DNA of 64,000 nt from Bacteroidaceae bacterium (GCA_024398435.1 JAKSJD010000001.1:301039-365038); one strand, 5' to 3'; shown: positions 32,959-42,800, numbered from the stretch's first letter. Translations and numbers: made by a program. The notes: a model not told the origin generated them from the sequence alone.

Positions 32959-32990
32959 CAAAGTTACATTCTTTTTCTCTATTTGCCAAA
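32959..32990 (-). promoter_or_regulatory. trpB2 leader promoter
   Basis: The minus strand has TTTG (32990-32987), a 20-bp spacer and TAACTTTG (32966-32959). It predicts a leader of about 245 nt, long for this genome. Confidence 0.8.
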
Positions 32991-33074
32991 CAAAAAGCAA
33001 TATATTTTAATTATCAACACCAAAATAACACAAAACAAGCCTAAAAACCAACTATCACATAACCATCGGAAAAA

Positions 33075-33140
33075 ATTTCGCGGTTCTCGACCCAATGTTT
33101 CGCGCTTCGAAGGGTAAAGTTTCGCGAGAAATGACCTCAC
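33075..33140 (+). repeat. 22-bp period repeat between trpB2 and rpsU
   Basis: Three 22-bp blocks start at 33075, 33097 and 33119. They begin ATTTCGCGGTTCTC, GTTTCGCGCTTCGA and GTTTCGCGAGAAATGACC. The third closely matches the unit at 21826 (GTTTAGCAAGAAATGGCC). Confidence 0.8.
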
Positions 33141-33424
33141 GAACCGCGATCTTTTTTCACCATTTCTACTCACCTGAAAATCAATACATTAGAAAACCGA
33201 CGAAAATCACGCAATCCAGCATGCACAAAATCAAGCTAAAACAGAAACAAAAAGCCATACACATTATATATAATATACGCGCGCGCGAAGAATAATAAAA
33301 TGTGTAACACAAGAAAACAACCGAAAAAACACAAAACAACCTACATTTTGCCACACAACAGGCCCCATATTGGGTGTCAAAACAAAAAGTAAAGGCAAAA
33401 AACAAAAAAAATACGTAAAATTCA
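33141..33424. other. AT-rich intergenic stretch with a CG run
   Basis: The stretch contains CATTATATATAATATA followed by CGCGCGCGCG (33278-33287). A similar AT palindrome without the CG run lies at about 5783. No gene is seen. Confidence 0.5.
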
Positions 33425-33454
33425 TTGCCAATTGACAAAATAGCAGTAACTTTG
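33425..33454 (+). promoter_or_regulatory. rpsU promoter
   Basis: TTG (33425-33427), 19 bp, TAACTTTG (33447-33454). The leader is about 67 nt. Confidence 0.75.
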
Positions 33455-33526
33455 CCGACCGATGGGAAAATGCCCACACAAAAGTATCAATTAATTTAAT
33501 AATCAAACCAAAAAAAGTAAGAATTC

Positions 33527-33718
33527 ATGATCATCGTTCCTATTAAAGAAGGTGAAAACATTGAGAGAGCTCTCAAGAAGTTCAAGAGAAAGTCAGAAAA
33601 GACAGGCGTCATCAAGGAAGTTAGAACACGCAAGCAGTTCGACAAGCCATCTGTACTCAAGAGAATCAAGATGCAGCACGCCATTTACGTCAACAAACTC
33701 CACACAACAGAAGAATAA
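33527..33718 (+). CDS. rpsU: 30S ribosomal protein S21
   Basis: The 63-residue protein has the S21 pattern: MIIVPIKEGENIERALKKFK, RKSEKTGVIKEVRTRKQF and the basic tail KPSVLKRIKMQHAIYVNKLH. S21 binds near the anti-Shine-Dalgarno end of 16S rRNA. In Bacteroidota it has been linked to hiding the anti-SD sequence, which agrees with the scarce SD sites in this window. It precedes xerC by 105 bp. Confidence 0.96.
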   Translation: MIIVPIKEGENIERALKKFKRKSEKTGVIKEVRTRKQFDKPSVLKRIKMQHAIYVNKLHTTEE

Positions 33719-33770
33719 TCAGGAGTTTCGACTTAACAAAGATTAAAAAGAACAAAAAAAGCGTAAACAA

Positions 33771-33802
33771 TTTGGTGCTCTCCAAGAAATTCACTAACTT
33801 AG
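33771..33802 (+). promoter_or_regulatory. possible xerC promoter
   Basis: TTTG (33771-33774), 20 bp, TAACTTAG (33795-33802); the second element differs from consensus by one base. Confidence 0.55.
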
Positions 33803-33823
33803 TGCCCAAAATCAAAGGACAAG

Positions 33824-34711
33824 ATGCTAAAAGAGAAATTCTTGGAATACTACAAAGCAGAACGCAACTGTTCGGCACTCACGGTCGAAAGCTACAGAAA
33901 CGACCTGAGCGGATTCCAAACGTTCTTTGAAAGTCTGAATGAAGACATACAGTGGACAACTGTAGATGAAGACATCATCCGAGAGTGGATAATCTATCTG
34001 CTCGACAACGAAAAGATGGCAACATCAACAGTCAACAGGAAAATCAGCGCGCTGAAATCCTTCTACCACTACCTGATGAAAACAGGCGACATACAACACA
34101 ACCCCACACTCAGAATCGTAGGGCCAAAGAAAAAGAAAACGCTGCCAACATTCATCAAGGAAACAGAAATGGACCAACTGATCGACCTACTCGACCAAGA
34201 CCAGTCCTACGAAGGAATACTCAGCAAGACCGCAATCATGATGCTCTACCTCACAGGCATGCGCCGAGCAGAGCTACTCTCACTCCAAGACAAAGACATC
34301 GACCACATACAAAAGCAAGTCAAAGTCACAGGAAAGAGAAACAAGCAACGCATCATCCCATACGGTCCCGAACTCGAAAGCTGCATCCAAACCTACACAC
34401 AAGCCCGCTACCAACTCCTCGAAGGACAGCAAGCCGAAAGATTTTTCATCAATCCCAAAGGCAAGCCCCTCAACGAAAACGCAATCGAGACAATCGTGAA
34501 ACGAAACCTCACGAAAGTCACGACACAAAAGAAGCGGAGCCCACACGTACTCAGGCACACATTCGCCACAGCAATGCTCAACAACAATGCCGACATCGCA
34601 TCAATACAGAAATTGCTAGGCCACAGCAACCTGAACACCACACAAGTGTACACCCACGTCTCATTCGAAGAACTAAAGAAAACTTACCAGAACGCACATC
34701 CGCGTTCATAA
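33824..34711 (+). CDS. xerC: tyrosine recombinase XerC/XerD-like
   Basis: The 295-residue protein has an N-terminal SAM-like core-binding domain (LEYYKAERNCSALTVESYRN) and a C-terminal catalytic domain. All catalytic residues are visible: Arg in LTGMRRAELL, Lys in KVTGKRNKQR, His-x-x-Arg in SPHVLRHTFAT, His in LLGHSNLNTT and the nucleophile Tyr in QVYTHVS. Size and context (rpsU - xerC - hpf - tuf, core genes) mark it as the housekeeping enzyme for chromosome dimer resolution, not a phage integrase. Whether it is XerC or XerD cannot be settled here. Confidence 0.92.
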   Translation: MLKEKFLEYYKAERNCSALTVESYRNDLSGFQTFFESLNEDIQWTTVDEDIIREWIIYLLDNEKMATSTVNRKISALKSFYHYLMKTGDIQHNPTLRIVGPKKKKTLPTFIKETEMDQLIDLLDQDQSYEGILSKTAIMMLYLTGMRRAELLSLQDKDIDHIQKQVKVTGKRNKQRIIPYGPELESCIQTYTQARYQLLEGQQAERFFINPKGKPLNENAIETIVKRNLTKVTTQKKRSPHVLRHTFATAMLNNNADIASIQKLLGHSNLNTTQVYTHVSFEELKKTYQNAHPRS

Positions 34712-34725
34712 AAACATCAAAGACT

Positions 34726-35025
34726 ATGGATATAAACGTAAAAGCAATCAAATTCGACGCAACAGACAAGTTGCAAGAGTTCATTCAGAAAAAAGTAGGT
34801 AAACTGGATAAGTTTTGTGACGATATAAGAAAGATCGAGGTGTCACTGAAAGTCGTGAAGCCAGCAACTGCCCAAAACAAAGAGGTCAGCATCGCCGTAA
34901 CACTCCCAGGAAACGAAATCCACGTAGAGAAGCTAAGCGACACATTTGAAGAAGCAATTACCCAAAGTTTGCCAATTTTAGAGAGACAATTGGTGAAATA
35001 TAAAGAAAAACAAAGCCAAAAGTAA
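34726..35025 (+). CDS. hpf: ribosome hibernation factor, short HPF/RaiA type
   Basis: The frame begins at ATG 34726, 14 bp after xerC, and codes for 99 residues starting MDINVKAIKFDATDKLQEFI. KVGKLDKFCDDIRKIEVSLK and SIAVTLPGNEIHVEKLSDTF form the beta-alpha-beta-beta-beta-alpha fold of the S30AE family, which binds the decoding centre in resting cells. The C-terminal dimerisation domain of long HPF is absent. The same frame is open through xerC upstream, but that part is only a shadow. Confidence 0.93.
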   Translation: MDINVKAIKFDATDKLQEFIQKKVGKLDKFCDDIRKIEVSLKVVKPATAQNKEVSIAVTLPGNEIHVEKLSDTFEEAITQSLPILERQLVKYKEKQSQK

Positions 35026-35066
35026 AAAAAGATTGCGAAAAACTTTCGTGAATCAAAACTTTTGTC

Positions 35067-35074
35067 TAACTTTG
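35067..35074 (+). promoter_or_regulatory. -7 element, tRNA-Thr - tuf operon
   Basis: TAACTTTG, with a degenerate TTTCG about 18 bp upstream. It should drive the two tRNA-Thr genes and tuf. Confidence 0.7.
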
Positions 35075-35080
35075 CAGCCG

Positions 35081-35112
35081 ATTTCCGCGTATGGACCCCT
35101 ATGCGCGGAAAT
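35081..35112 (+). other. stem-loop in the tRNA-tuf leader
   Basis: ATTTCCGCG (35081-35089) pairs perfectly with CGCGGAAAT (35104-35112) around a 14-nt loop. It sits between the promoter and the first tRNA and could guide 5' processing. Confidence 0.7.
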
Positions 35113-35118
35113 TCACAA

Positions 35119-35192
35119 GCCTCTTTAGCTCAGTTGGCCAGAGCACGTGATTTGTAATCTCGGGGTCGTTGGTTCGAATCCGACAAGAGGCT
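35119..35192 (+). tRNA. tRNA-Thr(TGT)
   Basis: The 74-nt cloverleaf has acceptor GCCTCTT / AAGAGGC, D-arm GCTC...GAGC, anticodon loop TTTGTAA, T-arm GTTGG-TTCGAAT-CCGAC and discriminator T. CCA is not encoded. The anticodon stem has one T-T mismatch. Confidence 0.93.
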
Positions 35193-35299
35193 CAAGCAAG
35201 CCTCCGGAAGAAGGCAAGCGACAGAAAAAAGACCGAGACCAAGACGTACGGGCCCCAAAGCAAACAAAAAAAGGCAAAGGCAAGCGCTGAAACTGAAAT

Positions 35300-35371
<72 letters not shown>

Positions 35372-35446
35372 CTTCAAGCAAAGAGAAAGAAACCAAAACA
35401 AAGAGAACTAAATAAAGTATTAACTCTTATATAAGAAATTAAAGCT

Positions 35447-36628
35447 ATGGCAAAAGAAAAATTCGAACGTACCAAACCCCACGTAAACATTGGTACAATT
35501 GGTCACGTAGACCACGGTAAGACAACTCTTACTGCAGCTATCACAACAGTACTTGCTAAGGCAGGTCTTTCTGAAGTAAAGTCATTCGACCAGATCGACA
35601 ACGCTCCAGAAGAAAAGGAACGCGGTATCACAATCAACACTGCACACGTTGAGTATGAAACAGCTAACCGTCACTATGCACACGTTGACTGCCCAGGACA
35701 CGCAGACTACGTAAAGAACATGGTAACAGGTGCTGCTCAGATGGACGGTGCAATCATCGTTTGTGCTGCAACAGACGGTCCTATGCCTCAGACACGTGAG
35801 CACATCCTTCTCGCTCGCCAGGTAAACGTACCACGCCTCGTTGTATTCCTCAACAAGTGTGATATGGTTGACGACGCAGAAATGCTCGACCTCGTTGAAA
35901 TGGAAATGCGCGACCTTCTCGAACAATACGAATTCGAAGAGGATACTCCATTCATCCGCGGTTCTGCACTCGGTGCATTGAACGGTGTTCCAGAATGGGA
36001 AGCAAAGGTAATGGAACTCATGGAAGCATGTGACACATGGATTCAGGAACCTCCACGCGACCGCGATAAACCATTCCTTATGCCAGTTGAAGACGTATTC
36101 TCAATCACAGGACGTGGTACAGTAGCAACAGGCCGTATCGAAACAGGTGTTATCCGCGTAAACGACCCAGTTCAGCTCCTCGGTCTCGGCGAAGACGCAA
36201 AGTCAGTCGTAACAGGTGTTGAAATGTTCCGCAAGATCCTCGACGAAGGTGAAGCTGGTGATAACGTAGGTCTCCTCCTCCGTGGCATCGACAAGAAAGA
36301 CGTTAAGCGTGGTATGGTAATCACACACCCAGGAGCAATCACTCCTCACAAGGGCTTCAAGGCTTCAATCTACGTATTGAAGAAAGAAGAAGGTGGTCGC
36401 CACACTCCATTCAAGAACCACTATCGTCCACAGTTCTACCTCCGTACAATGGACTGTACAGGTGAAATCGCCCTTCCAGAAGGAATCGAAATGGTAATGC
36501 CAGGCGATAACGTAGAAATCACAGTTGAACTCATCTACCCTGTAGCCCTCAACGTAGGTCTCCGCTTCGCTATCCGTGAAGGTGGTCGTACAGTAGGTTC
36601 AGGTCAGATCACAGAAGTATTCGACTAA
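35447..36628 (+). CDS. tuf: elongation factor Tu
   Basis: The 393-residue GTPase has all EF-Tu motifs: GHVDHGKTT (P-loop), the switch I region with [34 protein letters not shown] and GSALGAL. Domain II and III sequences ([27 protein letters not shown]-like [17 protein letters not shown]) follow to the end. It delivers aminoacyl-tRNA to the ribosome. It is preceded by tRNA-Thr and followed by tRNA-Trp and secE, the ancient order shared with many bacteria. Confidence 0.98.
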   Translation: MAKEKFERTKPHVNIGTIGHVDHGKTTLTAAITTVLAKAGLSEVKSFDQIDNAPEEKERGITINTAHVEYETANRHYAHVDCPGHADYVKNMVTGAAQMDGAIIVCAATDGPMPQTREHILLARQVNVPRLVVFLNKCDMVDDAEMLDLVEMEMRDLLEQYEFEEDTPFIRGSALGALNGVPEWEAKVMELMEACDTWIQEPPRDRDKPFLMPVEDVFSITGRGTVATGRIETGVIRVNDPVQLLGLGEDAKSVVTGVEMFRKILDEGEAGDNVGLLLRGIDKKDVKRGMVITHPGAITPHKGFKASIYVLKKEEGGRHTPFKNHYRPQFYLRTMDCTGEIALPEGIEMVMPGDNVEITVELIYPVALNVGLRFAIREGGRTVGSGQITEVFD

Positions 36629-36660
36629 TACATTCAAACAGTCAACGGCCAGAAACCAAA

Positions 36661-36678
36661 AGTCAACGGCCGTTGACT
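36661..36678 (+). other. perfect 18-bp palindrome between tuf and tRNA-Trp
   Basis: AGTCAACGGCCGTTGACT is its own reverse complement. A direct copy of its left half (AGTCAACGGCC) lies just upstream at 36640-36650. It lacks a T-run, so a simple terminator is unlikely; processing or protein binding is possible. Confidence 0.8.
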
Positions 36679-36683
36679 AACAC

Positions 36684-36759
36684 ACGGGAATAGCTTAGTT
36701 GGTAGAGTGTCGGTCTCCAAAACCGAAGGTCGGGGGTTCGAGCCCCTCTTCCCGTGCCA
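36684..36759 (+). tRNA. tRNA-Trp(CCA)
   Basis: The 76-nt gene includes encoded CCA: acceptor ACGGGAA / TTCCCGT, discriminator G (a Trp identity base), anticodon loop CTCCAAA, T-arm GGGGG-TTCGAGC-CCCTC. The secE start codon lies 12 nt after its 3' end. Confidence 0.96.
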
Positions 36760-36771
36760 AGTGTAAGAATT

Positions 36772-36978
36772 ATGGTAAAAGTAGTTAAAGACATAACAAA
36801 TTATTGCAAGGAATCATACGATGAACTTGTACACAAGACAACTTGGCCAACGCTCAAGGAGTTGACAAATAGCGCTGTGATGGTATTAACCGCTTCCGTC
36901 ATCATCGCAATCGCTATCTTCATCATCGACTGGCTTTTCGAGCACTTCATGAACATGGTATATTCACTCTTTAACTAA
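36772..36978 (+). CDS. secE: preprotein translocase subunit SecE
   Basis: I start at ATG 36772 (MVKVVKDITNYCKESYDELV); a GTG at 36754 in frame lies within the tRNA-Trp gene. The 68-residue protein has the amphipathic helix with KTTWPTLKELTNSAVMVLTA, the SecE signature, and one membrane helix (SVIIAIAIFIIDWLFEHFMN). It is the short, single-span form that clamps SecY. nusG follows after 12 bp. Confidence 0.95.
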   Translation: MVKVVKDITNYCKESYDELVHKTTWPTLKELTNSAVMVLTASVIIAIAIFIIDWLFEHFMNMVYSLFN

Positions 36979-36990
36979 GGAGAAAGAAAC

Positions 36991-37533
36991 ATGGCTGAAG
37001 TAGAAAAGAAATGGTACGTCCTCAAAGTAATCAGTGGTCACGAACAGAGAGTCAAGGAATACATTGAACTCGACATGAAGAACCACCATTACGAGAAATA
37101 CGTTCCACAAGTACTTGTTCCTGCCAAAAAGACTGAAGTAACCCTCCGCGGCAAACAAACAGTCAAAGACGTCAATCTGCTTCCAGGATACGTCTTGGTA
37201 GAAGCAGCACTAGTCGGTGAAATCCCTCACATGCTGAGATTCACGCCAGACGTGCTCGGTTTCCTCGGAAACGCGAACAAGCCTACCCCACTGCGCCCTA
37301 ACGAGATCAGCCGACTGCTCGGTCTCGATGAAGAGCAAAGCGAGGCAGGAGAAGTCGAAGCAATCAGCTTCATAGAAGGAGAGTCAGTCAAAGTGGCTGA
37401 CGGACCTTTCAGTGGCTTCACAGGCACAATCGAAGAAGTGAACACAGAAAAGAAGAAACTCAAAGTCGCAGTCAAGATTTTCGGCCGAGTGACACCACTC
37501 GAGCTCAGTTTTGGACAAGTAGAAAAAGAATGA
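36991..37533 (+). CDS. nusG: transcription antitermination factor NusG
   Basis: The 180-residue protein has an NGN domain ([40 protein letters not shown]) and a C-terminal KOW domain ([40 protein letters not shown]). It binds RNA polymerase and couples to ribosomal S10 or Rho. It lies between secE and rplK, its usual place. Confidence 0.97.
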   Translation: MAEVEKKWYVLKVISGHEQRVKEYIELDMKNHHYEKYVPQVLVPAKKTEVTLRGKQTVKDVNLLPGYVLVEAALVGEIPHMLRFTPDVLGFLGNANKPTPLRPNEISRLLGLDEEQSEAGEVEAISFIEGESVKVADGPFSGFTGTIEEVNTEKKKLKVAVKIFGRVTPLELSFGQVEKE

Positions 37534-37587
37534 TAGTTCTGTTACGCTAACATTCAACATCGTCAAAATCAATAAAATCACAAAAAA

Positions 37588-38028
37588 ATGGCTAAAGAAG
37601 TTGCTGGATTAATCAAATTACAGATTAAGGGTGGCGCTGCAAATCCATCACCACCAGTAGGACCTGCATTAGGTTCGAAAGGTATCAACATCATGGATTT
37701 CTGCAAGCAGTTCAACGCCAGAACACAAGATAAGGCCGGAAAGATCCTTCCAGTCGTTATCTCTTACTATGCAGATAAGTCTTTCGATTTCGTAATCAAG
37801 ACTCCTCCAGCTGCAGTACAGTTGCTCGAAGCATCAAAGGCTAAGAAAGGTTCATCAGAACCAAACCGTACAAAAGTTGCAGAAGTTACATGGGATCAGG
37901 TAAGAGCAATCGCAGAAGATAAGATGGCAGATTTGAATTGCTTCACAATCGAGTCAGCTATGACAATGATTGCCGGAACAGCAAGAAGTATGGGTATCAC
38001 TGTAAAAGGAGAATTCCCTGGTAAATAA
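37588..38028 (+). CDS. rplK: 50S ribosomal protein L11
   Basis: The 146-residue protein has the L11 start [24 protein letters not shown] and the rRNA-binding C-terminal half with [14 protein letters not shown] and [18 protein letters not shown]. It forms the GTPase-associated stalk base. It starts the rplK - rplA - rplJ - rplL series, 54 bp after nusG. Confidence 0.97.
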   Translation: MAKEVAGLIKLQIKGGAANPSPPVGPALGSKGINIMDFCKQFNARTQDKAGKILPVVISYYADKSFDFVIKTPPAAVQLLEASKAKKGSSEPNRTKVAEVTWDQVRAIAEDKMADLNCFTIESAMTMIAGTARSMGITVKGEFPGK

Positions 38029-38046
38029 TTAAAAACTTCAATTAAG

Positions 38047-38739
38047 ATGAGTAAATTAACAAAAAACCAAAAGTTAGTCGCAGACAAGATTGAAGCAGGG
38101 AAAGCTTACTCTTTGAGTGAAGCTGCAAGTTTGGTAAAAGAAATCACATACACCAAGTTTGACGCATCTCTCGACATCGACATCCGCTTGGGCGTCGATC
38201 CTCGTAAGGCAAACCAAATGGTACGTGGCGTGGTTTCACTTCCAAACGGAACAGGTAAGGAAGTTCGCGTTCTTTGCCTCTGTACTTCAGATCAGGAAGC
38301 TGCCGCAAAGGAAGCTGGCGCTGACTATGTTGGTCTCGATGAATATATCGAAAAGATCAAAGGCGGATGGACAGACATTGATGTAATCATCACAATGCCA
38401 TCTTGCATGGGTAAGATCGGTGCTCTCGGACGCGTGCTCGGTCCTCGTGGATTGATGCCAAACCCAAAGAGCGGCACTGTAACTATGGATGTTGCTAAAG
38501 CAGTACGCGAAGTAAAGCAAGGTAAGATCGACTTTAAGGTAGACAAGGCAGGTATCGTACACACTTCAATAGGTAAGGTATCCTTCCCAGCTGAAAAGAT
38601 TGTTGAAAACGCTAAGGAGTTCATCAACACCATCATCAAGCTGAAACCATCTACAGCTAAAGGTACTTACATCAAGAGCATTTATCTTTCTAGTACAATG
38701 AGTAAAGGTGTCAAGGTTGACCCTAAATCTGTTGAATAA
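38047..38739 (+). CDS. rplA: 50S ribosomal protein L1
   Basis: The 230-residue protein shows L1 motifs: [40 protein letters not shown] and [20 protein letters not shown]. In E. coli L1 represses the L11-L1 mRNA; a binding site here was not identified. It starts 18 bp after rplK. Confidence 0.97.
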   Translation: MSKLTKNQKLVADKIEAGKAYSLSEAASLVKEITYTKFDASLDIDIRLGVDPRKANQMVRGVVSLPNGTGKEVRVLCLCTSDQEAAAKEAGADYVGLDEYIEKIKGGWTDIDVIITMPSCMGKIGALGRVLGPRGLMPNPKSGTVTMDVAKAVREVKQGKIDFKVDKAGIVHTSIGKVSFPAEKIVENAKEFINTIIKLKPSTAKGTYIKSIYLSSTMSKGVKVDPKSVE

Positions 38740-38754
38740 TAATTTGGAGAAATT

Positions 38755-39279
38755 ATGAAAAAAGAAGATAAAAGCTTATTAATCGATAGTCTCGTTGAGA
38801 ATTTGAACAACTATCCACACTTCTATGTTGTCGACATGACTGCATTGAATTCAGTCGTAACAAGTGAACTCCGTCGCGAGTGCTTCAAATCTGAAATCAA
38901 GCTTCAGGTTGTAAAGAACACTCTCTTCGAGAAGGCACTCGACAAGGTAGAAGGCGATTTCGCTGCATTGGCACCTGCACTCAAGGGCCCTTCAGGCATC
39001 ATGTTCTGCGAAACAGCAAACGTGCCTGCCAAGATGCTCAAGCAATTTGCGAAAGCACACCAAGGCGTTCCAGCATTGAAGGGAGCATATGCAGAAGAAA
39101 GTGTTTACGTAGGAGCTGAGAATCTCGATGCACTCTGCTCAATCAAGAGCAAGAACGAACTCATTGCAGAAGTCGTTGCCGCTCTCGAAGGACAGGTACA
39201 GGGAGTTCTTGGTGCACTCGAATCTGGTGCAAGTACTATCTATGGTGTTCTTGACACAATCGCTGAAAAAGGCGAATAA
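38755..39279 (+). CDS. rplJ: 50S ribosomal protein L10
   Basis: The 174-residue protein has the L10 pattern: FYVVDMTALNSVVTSELRRE for rRNA binding, ALAPALKGPSGIMFCETANV, and the C-terminal helix VVAALEGQVQGVLGALESGA that carries L7/L12 dimers. It starts 15 bp after rplA. Confidence 0.96.
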   Translation: MKKEDKSLLIDSLVENLNNYPHFYVVDMTALNSVVTSELRRECFKSEIKLQVVKNTLFEKALDKVEGDFAALAPALKGPSGIMFCETANVPAKMLKQFAKAHQGVPALKGAYAEESVYVGAENLDALCSIKSKNELIAEVVAALEGQVQGVLGALESGASTIYGVLDTIAEKGE

Positions 39280-39332
39280 CTAAAATCAACAGAAATTAAA
39301 GAAAACAATAAAACATTAAAATTTGTACAATT

Positions 39333-39704
39333 ATGGCAGATTTGAAAGCTATTGCTGAAGAATTAGTAAATTTGACAGTAAAGGAAGTAAGTGAATTGAA
39401 GAACATCCTTAAGGATGAATACGGTATCGAACCAGCTGCTGCAGCTGTTGCTGTTGCTGCTGCTCCTGCAGAAGCTGCTGCTGCAGAAGAGAAGACATCT
39501 TTCGATGTAGTTCTCAAGAGTGCAGGCGCTCAGAAGCTTCAGGTAGTAAAGGCTGTTAAGGAATCTTGCGGTCTTGGACTTAAGGAAGCTAAGGACCTCG
39601 TAGACGCTGCTCCATGCAACGTTAAGGAAGGTGTTGACAAGGCTACTGCTGATGCATTGAAGGCTGCTCTTGAAGCTGCTGGTGCAGAGGTTGAAGTTAA
39701 GTAA
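39333..39704 (+). CDS. rplL: 50S ribosomal protein L7/L12
   Basis: The 123-residue protein has the N-terminal dimerisation helices ([20 protein letters not shown]), an Ala-rich hinge (about 35-52) and the C-terminal factor-binding domain ([35 protein letters not shown]). It recruits translation factors. A hairpin with a T-run separates it from rpoB. Confidence 0.97.
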   Translation: MADLKAIAEELVNLTVKEVSELKNILKDEYGIEPAAAAVAVAAAPAEAAAAEEKTSFDVVLKSAGAQKLQVVKAVKESCGLGLKEAKDLVDAAPCNVKEGVDKATADALKAALEAAGAEVEVK

Positions 39705-39724
39705 ACTATAACCTAAAATACTTT

Positions 39725-39762
39725 GGTTAAGGATCCTCAGGTTGAGGGTTCTTAACCTTTTT
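39725..39762 (+). terminator. attenuator hairpin between rplL and rpoB
   Basis: GGTTAAG (39725-39731) pairs with CTTAACC (39751-39757), and inside it CCTCA pairs with TGAGG; TTTTT follows directly. It lies 20 bp after rplL and 39 bp before rpoB. It should reduce transcription into rpoBC relative to the ribosomal genes. Confidence 0.85.
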
Positions 39763-39800
39763 GTGTTTATACATTTAATAAAAATAAATATAAAACGAAG

Positions 39801-42800
39801 ATGTCTCAAATCGTAAACAATAGAGTAAACTTTGCATCAGTAAAGAACCCTATGCCATATCCAGACTTCCTGGACGTTCAGCTGAAATCATTCAGAGATT
39901 TCCTTCAGTTGGACACACCACCAGAGAAGCGCAAGAATGATGGATTGTACAAGGTATTTGCAGAAAACTTCCCAATTGCAGACACCCGCAACAATTTCGT
40001 GCTCGAGTTCCTTGACTACTACATCGATGCACCAAGATATTCTGTAGAGGAATGCCTTGAAAGAGGACTGACATTCTCAGTTCCTTTGAAAGCCAAGCTG
40101 AAATTATACTGCTCAGACCCTGAGCACGAAGATTTCGATACAGTAATCCAAGATGTATTCCTCGGTCCTATCCCATATATGACCGATAACGGTACATTCG
40201 TCATCAACGGTGCAGAACGAGTAGTTGTATCACAGTTGCATCGTTCACCAGGTGTATTCTTCGGTTCAAGCGTACATGCAAACGGAACACAGTTGTTCTC
40301 AGCACGTATCATTCCTTTCAAGGGATCTTGGATTGAGTTTGCAACCGACATCAACAATGTAATGTATGCATACATCGACCGAAAGAAGAAGTTGCCAGTT
40401 ACTACATTGTTGCGTGCCATTGGTTTCGAAACCGACAAGGACATTCTTCGCATTTTCAACCTTGCAGAAGAAGTTAAGGCCAACAAGACAAACTTAAAGA
40501 AAGTGATCGGCCGCCGACTCGCTGCACGTGTTTTGAATTCTTGGACAGAAGACTTCGTAGATGAAGAAACAGGTGAAGTTGTATCTATGGAACGCCACGA
40601 GACAGTGATTGAGCGTGAAGTAGTCTTGACAGAAGAGCATATTGACCTCATCCTTGAAACAGGAGTCGACAATATTCTCGTACATCATGAAGATGCAAAC
40701 TCATCCGACTATTCTATCATCTTCAACACTCTTCAGAAGGACCCAAGCAATTCAGAAAAGGAAGCAGTAGTATTTATCTACCGCCAGCTTCGCAATGCCG
40801 ACCCTGCTGATGATGCAAGTGCTCGCGAAGTAATCAACAACCTCTTCTTCTCAGAGAAGCGTTACGACTTGGGAGAAGTTGGTCGTTACAGAATTAACAA
40901 GAAACTTGGTTTGGACACAGACCCAACTCTCCGTGTCCTCACGAAAGAAGATATTATCGAAATCATCAAGTACTTGGTTGAACTCGCAAATTCAAAGGCA
41001 GTAGTTGATGATATCGACCACCTTAGCAACCGTCGCGTTCGCACCGTAGGCGAACAGCTTTCAAATCAGTTCGCTATTGGTTTGGCACGAATGAGCCGCA
41101 CCATCCGTGAACGTATGAATGTCCGCGACAACGAAGTGTTCTCACCAACTGACCTTATCAATGCAAAGACTATTTCTTCAGTCATCAATTCGTTCTTCGG
41201 AACAAATGCATTGTCTCAGTTCATGGACCAGACTAACCCACTTGCCGAAATCACTCACAAGCGTCGTTTGTCAGCCCTCGGTCCTGGTGGTTTGACTCGT
41301 GAACGTGCTGGATTCGAAGTTCGAGACGTACACTACACTCACTATGGCCGCCTCTGCCCTATCGAATCTCCAGAAGGACCAAACATCGGTTTGATTTCTT
41401 CTCTTTGCGTTTATGCTAAGATCAACAACTTAGGATTTATCGAAACACCTTATCGTAAGATTGAAAACGGTGTTTGCAATATAAACAACGAAGATGTAGT
41501 CTATCTTTCTGCTGAAGAAGAGGAAGCAAAGATCATCGGTCAGGGAAATGCTCCACTTAAGGAAGACGGAAACTTCATCCGCAAAGTCGTTAAGTGTCGT
41601 AAGGATGCCGACTATCCAGTTGTGCCTCCACAGCAAGTCGACCTCATGGACGTCGCTCCACAGCAGATTGCATCTATCGCAGCTGCATTGATTCCATTCC
41701 TCGAGCACGATGATGCCCACCGTGCATTGATGGGATCAAACATGATGCGTCAGGCAGTTCCATTGCTTCGCACAGAAGCCCCTATCGTCGGTACAGGTAT
41801 TGAAAAGCAAGTATGTGAAGATTCACGTACTATGATTACAGCCGAAGGCGATGGTGTTGTAGAATATGTTGACGCAACAACAATCCGTATTTTGTACGAC
41901 AGAACAGAAGACGAAGAATTCGTAAGTTTCGAACCTGCAGTTAAGGAATACAAGCTTCCTAAGTTCCGCAGAACGAACCAGAACATGACAATCGACCTTC
42001 GTCCAATCTGCGACAAGGGCCAGCGCGTAAAGCGTGGCGATATCCTCACAGAAGGTTATGCAACAGCAGACGGAGAACTTGCACTCGGACGCAATCTCCT
42101 CGTTGCCTACATGCCTTGGAAGGGTTACAACTATGAGGATGCTATCGTGCTCAACGAACGAGTTGTACGCGATGATATTCTCACATCAGTTCATGTTGAT
42201 GAATTCTCACTTGAAGTACGTGAGACAAAGAGAGGATTTGAAGAACTCACTGCCGACATTCCAAACGTCAGCGAAGAAGCAACAAAAGACCTCGACGAAA
42301 ACGGTATTATCCGTATCGGTGCTCACGTAGAGCCAGGCGACATCCTTATCGGTAAGATCACTCCTAAGGGAGAATCAGATCCATCACCAGAGGAGAAACT
42401 GCTCCGCGCTATTTTTGGCGACAAGGCAGGCGACGTGAAGGATGCATCTCTCAAGGCAAATCCATCACTCAGTGGTGTTGTCATCGACAAGAAGTTGTTC
42501 TCAAAGGTTCAGAAGTCACGTGTTGAGAAGAACCGCACAAAGCAGGAAATGCCAAAGATTGATAAGGAATTCCAGGATAAGGTCGACGACTTCAAGGCAA
42601 TCCTTATCGACAAGTTGCTCACTCTCACAAACAAGAAGGTTTCACAAGGCGTGAAGGACTTCATGGGAGTTGAGATCATTCCTGCAGGCGCTAAATTCAA
42701 TGCTGCATACTTCGAGAATCTCGACTATACTACAGTTCAGCTTACAGGTTGGACCGACGACGAGCACGCTAACGAAATGATTCGTGACGTTGTCATCAAC

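Noticed and set aside
33824-34711. Integrase of a mobile element next to tRNA genes
   Set aside because: The gene order is the conserved core order and there are no att repeats, cargo or other mobility genes.
33985-34725. Long upstream extension of the hpf frame through xerC
   Set aside because: It lies inside the well-supported xerC gene and is Arg/Thr/Gln-rich shadow sequence; the family start is at 34726.
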